Assembly (NCBI RefSeq): GCF_964355755.1
Contig: NC_092680.1
Coordinates: 6,115,001 to 6,179,000 of the forward strand
Length of the DNA: 64,000 nt
Reading direction: 5' to 3'
Source of the DNA: Antedon mediterranea
Taxonomy: Eukaryota > Echinodermata > Crinoidea > Comatulida > Antedonidae
Positions within the stretch are counted from its first letter, which is position 1. Every line of letters starts with the position of its first letter. Positions 33,398 to 46,219 of this stretch are shown here, piece after piece. The notes under the pieces were generated by a model. That model was not told the DNA's origin and ran no database searches. It was given only the letters and a program-made list of their open reading frames with translations. The translations under genes and the position numbers were made by a program.

Positions 33398-34383
33398 TAA
33401 CTCCCGGAATTCTTTCAATCGTTTTATAAAAAGATGTTACCATGGTTATTACAAACAACCGGAATTCTTCTTTTGTTATGATTATTATTGATATCCTGGA
33501 TTTAAACCCATTGTAATATAAATTGACAATATCAGTATCAGTGTTATTGGAAGGGTTTAGTATGTGGCAACGTTAGAACATTGAAGGAATCATTCAGTGT
33601 GTACTGGTAGGGGACACACGTCACTTATTTATATAGTTCAAGTATATAGGCCAATTATGTGTTATTTATTTACGATCACTGACTCCTCTAAATTTTATTA
33701 GGTAAATTTTAGCACGTTATTTGCTTTCCTATTTCGTAGCATAGGTAGCATATTACATGTTAATTAATTAATAATTCTAATCTTTAAGCAGTCTAAACTA
33801 TAACATCCAACTAATTATACTACCACCTGCCAACTATTCAATAGAGATTGAGCACCACACGATGTGACTGAATTCGACTGAGTCAGTGCCGTTCAAGCAG
33901 ATATTTTGTTCATTAGCAACTCTCTGTAATGGTGTGTACTTCTATACACACCTCACTGGAACAATTATTTCTATTGCGGTGGTTGCATAGATAAAAAAGA
34001 TAAATAAATAAGACAAATTCGAGCTCCTCTTGTTTTACAACTCCCTGGTGATTGTTCGATCAGTTGCACGGAGATAATGATCTATTGTAATGACGATGGC
34101 TATCTTTTGTTCGTCAATTCAAATTCCTGATTAACATAACAATCATTTACCAAACTACAAGAAGTAAATAACATAATGGGCAAGTAACAAACATAGTATG
34201 ATGGTGAAGTAGTAACTTGACCCTTACGGAGTTTTACAGCCCTTGGATTATTGGCTAAACCATAAGAGGTAAGTATAATGTAATACTGTACTGTAGTTTA
34301 TCTAACGATCGTGATTGATCAATTATAAAGGTGGAAGTTGTATGTGCATAGTTTAGGAAATATATATATACAGTATATATAAT

Positions 34384-34500
34384 ATAATGGTTAGGGCGAC
34401 TGCATATCAAGCAGACGGTCCGAGTTCGAGTCTCGGTTGGGGCGACTTTTTCTCATTCTCACAGATTTCCTCATCTTTATCGTTTCAAATTAATTAATTC
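34384..34500 (+). mobile_element. tRNA-like retroposon (SINE) remnant
   Basis: TAATGGTTAGGGCGACTGC is followed by a near-perfect T-arm (CCGAG, TTCGAGT, CTCGG). The 5' acceptor strand needed for a true tRNA is not there, and the sequence continues into TCTCACAGATTTCCTCATC. That continuation recurs at 20417-20436, and the tRNA-like part recurs, degraded, at 56347-56400. It is therefore a repeat family, not a working tRNA gene. Confidence 0.6.
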
Positions 34501-35198
34501 AATTTCAGTAATCACCGGGCGGTTTAGAATTAATGTTCTTTGCCTACTATGTTTATATATATATATATATATAAATATATTTCCTCCATGGTTACATACA
34601 GTACTTGGGACAAACTGATCTATCTAACGTCTTATCAAAGTGTATTTACTCAACCATGTTTTATCAGTTTGTTTTGAAGTATCTTTATGACATTATATGG
34701 TCACACTGAGTGCTGTCTAACACACCCCTCTTTTCTTCAAGTCGTCAGTGTAGACCTATTTTTTGTTCAATAATACAGAATTTTAGCTTTGTAATAACTC
34801 GACGTTCGTTTCTGGCAGTGGCAGAAAGCTCTACGAATAGGTAACCAATTGTTTGTATTGAGATCAATAATTAGGCTTCTTATTAAGTAATACTTTAGTA
34901 ATAACTATAATTTGTAACCACAATTTGGTTAATTCAGGTATTCTTATTATTATTTTTATTATTGATAGTTGGCCTACATGGAAGAAAGATAAAACGGAAA
35001 AACCATTCTATTGAATATCGGCTTTGTAATAAACAAGTATTGATCAAAACGCATAAAAAAGTTCAGATAATGGAGGAATGACGAGGCAACATTTAATGGG
35101 TGAATTATTGGCGATTAAGCCCGTCCTTAGGTAGGACTACCTGACGCTCCATTGACAACTATTGTTAACCCAAATGTTCTTAGCATTAACTGAGCAAC

Positions 35199-38100
35199 AT
35201 GGAGGAAGGCGAGTTGGCAAAAGTTCCAACAGACGATACTTCCAATGATGGACCTATTGAGGAAACTGACATTTTCAACCAAAATGCAGAGTTCGAACGC
35301 GGTAATGTTACTTGGCCAGGACCAAAGACTCTTGCTGCTGTTGGTAAATTTCAGTTTCGGAAAAAGAAATCTTCACTTTACGATGGATTTCTTCAACTTC
35401 AGTTGGCGAATGGTGAACTTGTGTTTCCAAGAGGCAAAAACAACCAGCATACAGCTAAGGTAAGTTACAGTATATGACATGTTTAAAGACCTTACGTTTT
35501 AGTTATTTTGTATATTTGTCATCACAACATCCAATTAGTGAATGGATAATTAAGATGAGTGACGTGAGAGGGGCATATTTGAAGTAGTGTTTTATCATCC
35601 GATTACTTTATAGGACTATAATAACCGTCACACTTCCACGTTTTATCATGTCTTAAAAGTGTACAGTATTGAAGTTATCTTTGAATTATATTAATTATGT
35701 ATTTCCAACCACAGTACACATACGTTCCTGCTGGTACAAACTCCCTCTCAGTACTGAATTATCTCTTGGAGACCGCCAACCTAAAACTCCCAATGTTGGG
35801 GTTCTCCATTCCATACACGTCACAGATGGTCTCCGAAAAGTCAGTCGACATCAACAATATTTATCGAGGAATAGTCCAGACCGCCATCACAATGAATGCT
35901 TGGATTTTAACATGTGGAACTGAACACAGTAAGATGGAATATCTTCTACTTTTTAATCTATCCTTTACTAAACAGTAAATTAAAGGCATCATAACTTCAA
36001 ACTCTCGATTAATTTGAATTGTAATATTCCTTCTGGACCGTGATAACACACAGGTATACAAGTAGAAACCGTTATTATTAATTACGTATTTCTGGAACAC
36101 AACATCATGTCCCGTAATTCGTCAGACTGATGATTTATGATAACCAAATAGCATTGAAGTGTTCAACAAATTAACCTTTACCAATGTTTGTTTCTTACTT
36201 TGTTTTATTGATTGTAATGTAAAATACTACCACTAATACTTAGATGCGGTAATTTTTACGGAGGAGATTTTGAAAGAAATTAGAACATAAAACTGATTTA
36301 CAGTCCGGATTTACAATCTAGCTACTCAACTTTTTATTTGCTTTTCAAAAGTTTCGTTAGTAACTTATATTTTTTACGTAGGTGTTCCAAGCGCTGTTTC
36401 AATGATTTTGAAGGAGCATACAGCGAGGTTTGAAACCAAACCTGTTACTATTGGTGTAGTTTCGACGACACACCTCACCGGTGAAGTAGAGGATGTCATT
36501 GCTGGAAAGGTTTGTGTTTGTGATATTGTTCATCGAAATACATAGATGTGGCCATTTAAATGGACCCGAAAATTTTAAATTTAGTAGCAAAAATCGACTG
36601 GATTTGGTATAAATTAAAACAGAATTAAGTAATTTAGATTAAAGTTATTTTTTTTTTACTATGGTAGTAGCAATTCTTTCATTTCTTTAGTTAGCACAAC
36701 TGCAGTTTATACTTCATACGTTCTGACTATCTTTACATTAATTTACTGTAGTTCACCTCTCATCACCTAGGATAATTATGTTTCTACAGAAGTCACCGTA
36801 ATGTTGTTCATATTACTTAGAATATATATTGATGTGTCATGTATTTGATTAATGCTTGTTGTTTTTCTCAATATTTATTTAACAGTCTGTAACGTATAAT
36901 AAATCAACCGAAGACCAACTTGATGCAACTCATTCACATTTCATAATAGTTGAACATGATGCAAATACAAACAAATATGAAACACCAGTGAAAAAGAAAC
37001 TAGAGAAGATTCTTTCTAAAGGCGGGAAAAAACTAGAAAAAATCAGACAGTCATCAGTAAAAGCAGAGACTGTACCAAATAAAAAATTACAGCATCAAGT
37101 CACAAGAACACTTATCAACAGTGTTTCTGGTAACATTATAAAAGATAGAAATTCCAAGAATACAGAAGTGACAAATGGAAACGTTCCAATGACAACGGTT
37201 GACAGGATTAACCAACATAACCCTATACCAATAGTAATGAGTGTTGTAGGAGGAGACTTAGAATCATTAGTGAAATTTACTGAAGATTTGGAATATAAGA
37301 AAGAAACCTCTACTATCATGCTCTTGTTCGAAGGGAGTGGTGGTGCGGCTGACTTATTATCATTTGCCATAAGAACAGCTAATGAATTTGGGTAGGTGGA
37401 TTCTCACTGACATTTTATTATAGAGAACATAGAGACACATTTTATCGGCGTAAACGATTGACTCTCAATCTTATTTTTTTTCTGAACCGACTCCCCTTAT
37501 TCGTATAGTCGCATAAATGAACAACTTATAATTATAATCATAATCACCAAACGACAGAATCTGTATGTCAACAACAAAATATATAGTCCTATTAAAAATG
37601 TCTTCGCATTTAGACTTCACTTTTACCAAGATCTTCAACTATTCTCTATACCATAATCTGTCAAAACAATTAGTGCAACAGCAAAATTAACTTTACTTAC
37701 AATAAATCTCGTTTCCAGAAATGTTTTTTAGTAACATTTTAATTGGTTATTAACAATTATAATGTTGTATTCTCACCCTTAGAGAGACATCAGATGAGTT
37801 TAGAAAACAAACTCGAGTACGTATAAAATCGTTTTTATTCTACCAAGTTAAGCGTGGCAACACATTTACGATTGGTAAAGAAGATCTCTTCCATTACATT
37901 CAGCAGTTCGCATCTCTTCGCAAACAGGTATGTTAATAGTAGCAGAGGTTTCACAATCTTTCCACATTGTTCACAAATTCTGTTATTACATACATTTTTC
38001 ATAAGCCATGCAAACAGGTTAACACTTGATTTTCGATAATTTCCAGGTGCATGTATGCAAATGTAAGAACTTAAGAGGTGACAGACTGGAGAAGAAAATA

Positions 38101-41100
38101 CGACAAGAAATATTTGTTGCTCTTCTTGAGAAAGGTACATTTATGATAACCACACTCAATAAATACAATTAACTTAATTTGATTGATCTTCTTAATAACA
38201 GGTAGGGGAATCCCTAGATACCTATGCTTATATTCAGTACAGTATTTGCCACGGCCATTCAATGTATTCCCTATGAACTTCTACCGCTCATGTAAACACT
38301 TGTCGTGGAGATATTATTGCGGAACTTTTTTTTAATACTTCATACTTTCGAATACTTTTAGTTCATTCGCAGCCTAGAGAAAAGTTGATGTTAGCTCTGT
38401 TGTGGAACGAAGCAGACGCAGTTCGAGATGCCCTATTCAAAGGGAATACACGATATAAAGTATGGCTTATTACTATTTATTGTTAAAAGTAGACCTATAA
38501 TTTACATTAAGAAAATGTCCACATTTTCGTTTTTACAATTTAGGTGGTCTAGACATCAACATGAACAGCTTGATCAACGGACCTTCTTAACTTACCTATC
38601 AACATTAAATTTCATTTCTAAATCTCAACTTTGTATAAACAGAGGTTATTTGATGAATGTCACGATCTACCTAATGACAGCTGCAGAACCGGGTGGATAT
38701 GGAATGGATTTCAGTGTAATAGATGTTTTAGGCCCTATACATTTATATCTCTTGTTTAACAATACTATATTATATATTATATAAAGATCAGTGATCAAGA
38801 TCTCTACTATGCTATGCTGATTTCACTAGAGCGAGGAAATGTAGATTTTGTCAAACTGCTGGTAGAAAATGGCGTATCGGTGGAACAGTTTTTAACAACC
38901 GAGAATTTGGAATATCTGTACAATTCGGTAAGTGTTTAAAAAATGTGTTTAACAGTTAAAAACAATTACTGCATTTTCTTGATCAACTAATTTTTTGTTT
39001 CTGTTTTTAAGTGTTCAAATAAAAAGACACCAACATTAAAGGACCTATTGACGCTTTCAAATACACTTTCAGTTGAGGTGAGATGAAATTGTGTTTGTGT
39101 TTACCTGTTTTGATTTTTAATAACAGAATGCAATCAAATGATTTATTATAGAGTTTAACAATAAGATAGAGCGGCTAGAACTAGGAAATTGGCCAAAATC
39201 TTATATTGTTTAATTAGTAAGTATTTCTAAATATGACTTATATAAACCTAATACGGTAAGGTTTATTATAATTCTAATTACAGGGAAAGATAAAATCTAT
39301 TAGATTACGACATGTGGATAGTGTCATCAAGTTTCTCATGGGTGGAGAATTCGACAGTCGATACGGACGCTACGCGTCAGAGGTACGGGTTTGTTTGAGT
39401 TATTATACTACAGCAGCAATATCATTCAGAATACATCAAACTAGACAGTCTCTATAAGCACAACGTATTATCCGTAGAGTAATTCCAAGCGTTTAAATTA
39501 TATACAATTATAAGATTTTACATGTGATTTAATTTAGGAATTATCATTTATATTATTATACAACAAGTGTCCTTATATGCAAACTAATCGTCAAGCGTCA
39601 AGTAATTCAAGAATTGAAAAACTGCAAGTTTAAACATAAACTTTTAAGATGTCATTATTTTTCACTTTCATTTTTTTTTGCACAGAGTTCAACAGTTATA
39701 CCGCATGCTTTCTCAGAACTATTTCTGATGGCTGTACTTTGCCAACAGTTTAGCCTAGCAGAATATTTCTGGCAACATGGTACTCACCCTATTATGAAAG
39801 CGCTTGTAGGCATGAAAATATATTCTAAGCTTGCTGAAATAGCACAGGGCCGACTTGACATAGAAACTGCCTCTGTGTTAAAATCTGAATCAAAGTAAGC
39901 CTACATAATATTTTGTATTCATTAAGACATTTAACATATCAACCAAGAAGTCATATAAGGTCACAGTAATGATATTAAAGCCCAAACATAAACAACAACT
40001 TTACGGTTTAACAAGGGTGGTTCAATGGACTAATAGGTATTTGCATTACTTCTCGATTATCGTAACAAAGTAATCCTTATATATCATTATTTCTGCTTTC
40101 TACTCTCTATGATTATAATGATATATATTTGTTGATTATATAGAAAATACAGTGTGTATGCATATGATCTGCTTGACATTTGTTACGAGATGCACGAGAA
40201 ACAAGCTAAAAAAATTACAATCCGTCGAAATGACAATTGGGGAAAACACTCATGTCTCTCATTGGCGGTGCAAGCGTCACATATGAAATTCGTTGCACAC
40301 CAATGTTGCCAGGCCCACATGAACGACATTTGGGTCGGTCGGCTTTTAACCAGAAAATCATATGAAGTAAGAACTTTGTTTATTGTGATTGTGTAGCAAG
40401 TATGTAAATAGTTATTACTTCTCGCTAAATCCTCGACATAGGGAATTTAGTTATTGTCTCTTTTTATGTAGAGGGATATTTTTTTTAAAGAATATTTATG
40501 ATGCGACATGTGTGCCAACATGTTTTTTTAAACGATTGTTTTTTATTTTATATATTTATTTATTTTTTTTATTTTTATAAATAAGAATCACTGTTGATAA
40601 CCTATAATCAATAATCAGAATATGAGTACAATTAGCTTTCGACAAAAGTATATGCGTCAGGGCAAAAAATGACTAAAACACAACAAGAAAATGATTGTAT
40701 TGTTTATTTTGATTTCTTCGATAATTGAAGATAATAACTCTACTACTGTGTATCTTATTACAGGTCCTTTTATGTTGTATCTTGCCGGTATTTTTATTTA
40801 CACTTAAATATAAACCTAACAACAATGCAATGCCCGGTGAAAACCAAGATGGATTTTCAAAGGAGAGAAAGGAAAAGTCACTGAAGGCTTCCGTAAGATC
40901 TCAATTGAAGAAAGTCAATCATTTCTACACTGCTCCAATGGTTAAATTCTGGATGAACGTGGTACGTGCGCTTTAGAATATTCCTAATAGACTATTATTA
41001 CATCTACAATTCAAACAAAAAGTCTATAAATAATTTACCTCCTACTAAATAATATCTCTGCTTTTTTCATTATGGTTGTGAATTTTGTCTAACTAATGTG

Positions 41101-44100
41101 AACATGTACTGAATACATAGTCCACTGAACGTCTGACAACGTGATGTGAATAATAATTATTTCAAGTTGTTAGGTTCTGGATCCACTGGCGCCAAACTTT
41201 AGTAATGTTTAGTATCTGTTGGCCATGCAGGGTGCTATATTTTTTCGTACACGAATTGGGGACCCCTCATGAAACGTGATCACAATAATGAATGAATATT
41301 AATTAGTTGTATCCATAAAGTAAGAATATACCCGACTATAATTCGCTATGCAAACGCCTTTCTAAATCTAATGGCTTAGACTATGAAATCTGCATGTCGA
41401 TGTATGGAGTTCGAATCCCATGAGCAACTTCTTTTTACTTTATACCCAGAGAGATTATTTAGAGGGTTATAAATTATATTTATAGGAAGTAGGTCATCCA
41501 CATAAAGATTCCCCAACAAAGGCTAACATAAAATTACTAATTATAATTAAGATTAAGGTTATGGTAATGATTAACGATTAAGAGTGCATTTTTAGGGTTT
41601 CAAAATAATAAAAATTATGATTATATCAAAAGATTGATTTGCATATTTATTGGTAACTTGTTCAAGCTACCAATAAATAGTTATTCTCATTCAATAAATC
41701 AGACTTTTATATCACCGGTATCCATAAAGTAATGTTCAGAGGCGTTTCAAAAAGTTGAACAGAAAAATGTTTCTGTGTTCAAGTGAGTTTTCAGACGTTT
41801 TTTGATGATAATGGTTAGCATAAAAACTGCAGTTATGACATATACATTGTCAGAAGGAATGTTATGTGGGAATAACATACAATAACACTAAAAATATATT
41901 AATAATTCAGATAAATAAAAAGAAAGTTTTACTAACTTATTGACCAAAATTGCAGAAAAAAAAATGCAGGATCCATAGAAAGATTTACCAAGATACTTAG
42001 AAACAACTGTAAAAAGTATACGATCAATAGTATTTTTTTAAATGCTTTAAAAATGGAGATATAGTTTACGGAGCAATGCCAGTGTCGAAATGTATATTAC
42101 ATGGCCTGTATTAATGGTTTAAAGAAGTTTGAATTTTCTTAATTTTCTTTCAGGTTTCGTACATGATATTCTTGTTGTCGTTTAGTTATGTAGTCTTGAG
42201 GAAACTGGAGACAGTTCCAACATTTTATGAACTATTTGTTATGATTTACATTACAAGTTTAACAATTGAAGAATTTCGACAGGTAGGTTATTTATTTAAT
42301 CTTCTCCTTTTATTGCCAGTGCACTCATCGGTCTCTTAATATTATGTATGATATATCAATTATAACTTACTAATAACAAACTTTTCCAGAAAAATACATA
42401 TCTATCTATCTATCTATCTATCTATCTAGGCATTAGTTCATCCATTGTTGAATGAAGCCCTCCTCATAACATTTCCATTTCTGTCTAATTCTTGCTGTCC
42501 TAGTCCATGCAGCCGTTCCAATGTACTGTATGTTGTTAGATCATCTCTCCACCTTCTTTTTTGTCTTCATCTTTCCTCTTTCCTACCCTTGGTTGCCATT
42601 CTGTAAATACATATCACCACCAATAACAAAATAGTTTTCCCTTTGTTATTCAACGATCTAGTTTGTGGCTTTGATAAGCTTCTCTTCTTTCGTCTTCTTC
42701 CGTCTTCTTCCTATATTGTCTGTAAAAATCCTGACATTTAGAAGGAATGAGATGAGTTGGAAGATGCCATGTCATAGTTATATAAACTACGGTATAGATA
42801 TGGATTGTCTCACTTGTGGTTAGTGAACTCACTTAGGTTGCGCCTACGTCATTTGGGCTTATCACTACCATATGTGAGCACCTTTTTTGCTTTACTCTTT
42901 AAAAAAGAAACAATCATATTGTAGTAATTCATGTTATTATATAATTCGTGTTTAGATGTTTTCTGAAAAGTTTCGTCAATGGATATCAGACTACTGGAAT
43001 ATTTGTGACGTCCTTGCAATTCTTTGCTTTGTTGCTGGTAATGCGTTGCGTTGGGCAGAAAGCACTGTAGAAGTAGCAAAGGTTTTGTACGCAATCGATT
43101 TGTGTTTATGGTACATTCGACTATTGGATTTATTTAGTGTTAGCAGTTATCTCGGAACATACGTCACAATGATCGGTAAAATGGTAAGTTTATTTTTAGA
43201 TGAAATTGACAAATTATTTTACTACAAAAGGAGTCAAGGAAAATAGTAAGCACAACCCTGGCACCCTTTGAGACTATTTTATTTCGACATGAACGTGCAA
43301 ACCATTATGAAGTTGGCTCTATTTATAGTAATATATAACTGTAAAATAATATTACCTTTTCAGACGTTTGATACTGTACGTTTTCTGTGTATTATGCTTA
43401 TATTTGCCGCCGGTTACGGAGTTGCCAGAGAAGGAATCTTCAACCCAAATGCAACAGATATTGGATTCATAGATAAAGTGCAAACTGTCCTGCGAATACC
43501 TTACTGGCAAATATACGGAGAGCTGTTTCTTGACGAACGTAAGTATTACATTCATCGTGTAAAAATTGATTTACAAGTATTTAGGAAAATTTCGTTGCGT
43601 GTAATAGAAAGTCTTACACGTGACAATGTTGCTACTTGTGGAAATACAAAGATACTGATATTTGTAGATTATATTGTTGTATTATATTATATTCTTTATA
43701 TATATAAAAAAATATATATATAAATATAAATATTATATTAAATTACGCTATTAATAGTATAATGTGATTACAAATTAGAATTAAGTGATGTTTCTAATAT
43801 TTAAAATAATAATGTTCATTTTGTTTTAGTTCAATGTGGACCAGACTCCAGTACAGGAGAACCATGTGTGACGGGTCACGAGGTTGTGGTCATCATGACG
43901 GCCGCCTACCTGTTGATTGCAAACATTCTTTTACTCAACATGCTCATAGCCATATTCAAGTGAGTATACCACATATTTTTTCTATAAATATATATCAATA
44001 GAAGGTAAATGTAAAATAGGTAGGATGACGCAATATAATTATTGCGCAACGTAATTAAATGACTTAGGCAAATATATTTTGAATATAGTGTGACTTAGGC

Positions 44101-45723
44101 AGTTTTTACAGATGAAAATTGCCTAAGTCACACAGCTGACTTAGGCAGAATCACAAAAAAACCGATCTGATCATGTGCAAATGTATATAAAAGCACTCAG
44201 ATAATGTACAAAGGGCAGTATAATGATATAAGCATTGAGTTAGGCAGGAAAAAAAAATACAAATTTAGGCACTTTTGTTATGAGGCTGTCGATATGTTAT
44301 GTTTTATTCATAATATTATTTTTTCTTTTGATTTTTAGCAATATTTTTACGGAGTATCAAGAGAATGCCGAAGAGATATGGAAGTTTGAACGGCATCGCT
44401 TAGTAACTGAATACCAAAAAAGACCAGTTCTTGTGCCTCCATTTATGACATTTGCTCACCTTTGGCGACTATGTAAATGGACAAATCGAAAAAAGAGGAA
44501 AATTGTGCCCAAAATCTTTAAGAAAAATGAAAAAGAAGGTAAAGTTTCAAGTAATTTATTGTGTAAGACAAAATTGTATTAATTCTCAAAATTGTGGTAG
44601 TCACCAAGCGTGTCTAATTTTTCACCATGAGAGTCAATCACATTATAACACATCAAAAAAAGTAATTAGCGCTTTCTGGTTGTGGGATAATGACAAATAG
44701 CTATTATTATAATGCTTTACTTATACCAAAGTAATCTTCTGATAAATGTAATCTTGTTAGTATGTTTTAAATTGGAGTAGTCCTGAATTCATTTTGAATA
44801 AACTTTTACGTAACACATGCATGATTTGCTTGATTTAGAAGTGGCTGATGATGACGAAGAACTCCTTGACCGTTGGGAGGAAGATATGATCAAATCTTAC
44901 GTCAACAAAGAAACGGTGCAAAAGGAGCACTCAGTCGAAAATATGATAGGCGAACTTAGTGAGAGGTAAATTCAAAATGTCGATTTTAATTGTTTTGATT
45001 TGATTTAGCGAACATAACAAACTGTATTAACAAAACATGCACAAAATACAAATAAATAATAGCATAAAAATAGGAATGTAATCTTTCTATTGTAGGCCTA
45101 AAGCTAACTCATTGCCCATCATTCTCTCTCGACTTTCTCCACTGTTTGCTCCTTAGAACAAATCTCTAGCAGCAATCGTGTTTATAGCATGTCAGGCAGT
45201 TTAGTGTGTTCTTTAGACACACTCTTTGCTTATTTATTAGAAAGATTTATACCCTTGAAGAAATCTGTTTGATTATACTGAACCCTGCTAAATGTTATGT
45301 GTACGTATACAAAGAAATAGTATCTGGAGACTTGCGAGCAAGTTTAAGAATACTTCTATATTCGATTCATTTTGCAGAATGTTAACAATATCAGTTCGTT
45401 TGAATGAGGTGGATCGACGACTACAACAGCTTGATGAAATAGATTCTAAACTTGATAGTCAGATACGAGGCATAAACGATGACGACAACAGCATTGATGA
45501 CAAAATAAGAGCATTGGATATAAAGTTCAACACATTGCTTGATGCATCGTCAAAGCAAAGCAGTAAATTAGCCGATGTTCAATGGACAATGCTTAAATTG
45601 AAAAAGAGTTTGGGCAGCAGAACTGTTCGTGTTCGGAAGAAGTCTACTAGTGTGGCATCTACTAGCCCTGCTGTGGCCTCATTATCATCAACAACAAGTC
45701 AATCCCCGAAAGATAATGTGTAG
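35199..45723 (+). CDS. TRPM-family cation channel, no C-terminal enzyme domain
   Basis: Twenty exons: 35199-35459, 35715-35928, 36382-36509, 36886-37391, 37783-37927, 38047-38134, 38362-38459, 38787-38927, 39012-39077, 39284-39382, 39686-39894, 40144-40366, 40764-40961, 42154-42282, 42956-43183, 43364-43538, 43830-43959, 44339-44538, 44839-44965 and 45378-45723. They sum to 1236 residues and every frame closes. The N-terminal half holds TRPM homology regions ([55 protein letters not shown]). S1 begins near residue 727. S5, the pore [10 protein letters not shown] (957-966), S6 ([20 protein letters not shown]) and the TRP helix ([10 protein letters not shown]) follow, then a coiled coil ([15 protein letters not shown]) and a Ser/Thr-rich tail. 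The pore and the coiled coil resemble TRPM1/3/6/7. No alpha-kinase or Nudix domain follows. A tetrameric Ca2+/Mg2+-conducting channel is expected. The exon 8 acceptor has a poor pyrimidine tract and is the least certain junction. Confidence 0.92.
41372..41440 (+). mobile_element. tRNA-like SINE head, TRPM intron 13
   Basis: AATGGCTTAGACTATGAAATC is followed by GGAGTTCGAATCCCATGAGC, a good box B, and then CAACTTCTTTTTAC. The arrangement parallels 34384-34445. The stems do not pair well enough for a working tRNA. Confidence 0.5.
42396..42600 (-). mobile_element. LINE 3' end with (TAGA)n tail, TRPM intron 14
   Basis: On the minus strand, 42600 down to 42433 encodes the very C-terminus of a LINE reverse-transcriptase [13 protein letters not shown], then after a frameshift [19 protein letters not shown] and IQQWMN before a stop. 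The stop is followed within a few bases by (TAGA)n (TATC on the plus strand, 42396-42428). A microsatellite right after the ORF end is how several LINE groups terminate. Only this 3' tip is present, as expected for a 5'-truncated insertion. Confidence 0.75.
44088..44134. repeat. Hairpin of TGACTTAGGCA repeats, TRPM intron 17
   Basis: GTGTGACTTAGGCA and its complement TGCCTAAGTCACAC flank a short loop. Further copies of the word (GACTTAGGCA at 44071 and 44143, a variant GAGTTAGGCAGG near 44239) lie within 170 bp. No known element or RNA was recognised. Confidence 0.7.
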
Positions 45724-46219
45724 GCCTAATGCGCCTACTAAAATTGGTAATGTATTCATGTATATACTTCCTTACTTACTTATTTATAATCACTTATACT
45801 TATCGGTACTTGTTAAAATGATGCCTAATTTGTGTAATTTTTTCACGTTTATAGAAGCTGCGTGTTTTTCTCGCACAGTTATTTTAAAAATTGGTTCTAT
45901 GAAACTAGAATGCGATAACACTTTTTACTTAATTAGGTCCCTGATAATAATGAAACCACATATATGGGCAAATTTCGAACTCTTTATCTGTTGACAAAAT
46001 GCTTACTATTACTCTATAAAATAATGTATATATATAGCAATATCATTGTATAGTAATTGAATTGTGGAAGTGTTTTTCGCGTATTACCTCAATACATTAT
46101 TACATGATTATAACACAATGTATACACTTATAAAGATATTATCGCATAATTGATTTTTAAAAAGTTTAAGTTTTGACAATGTTTTCGCCTCAAAATAGAG
46201 CCAAATATAAATCCTTTAT
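45724..46219. other. 3' flank of TRPM
   Basis: AT-rich DNA, with open frames only in shadow of the last exon. It leads into the satellite array. Confidence 0.5.

Larger units (their letters stand above)
30349..35198. other. 4.8-kb gene-free stretch before TRPM
   Basis: Very AT-rich. It holds three MITE family-2 copies (31064, 31337, 33357) and a tRNA-like retroposon at 34384, with no protein-coding frame I can support. A repeated 60-70 bp block (ATGTAAAAACTCAT..GAA.. ATACACA.A.ACCA.TATGTA) occurs twice at about 30510-30630. Confidence 0.5.

Noticed and set aside
34384-34447. Working tRNA gene with a perfect T-arm
   Set aside because: The acceptor 5' strand does not pair with the 3' strand, the anticodon stem is only four pairs, and degraded copies recur in the window. 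It was called a retroposon.
38542-38784. Extra TRPM exon, since an acceptor-like TTTAG and an open frame exist
   Set aside because: It does not resemble TRPM, and exons 7 and 8 join in phase 0 without it.
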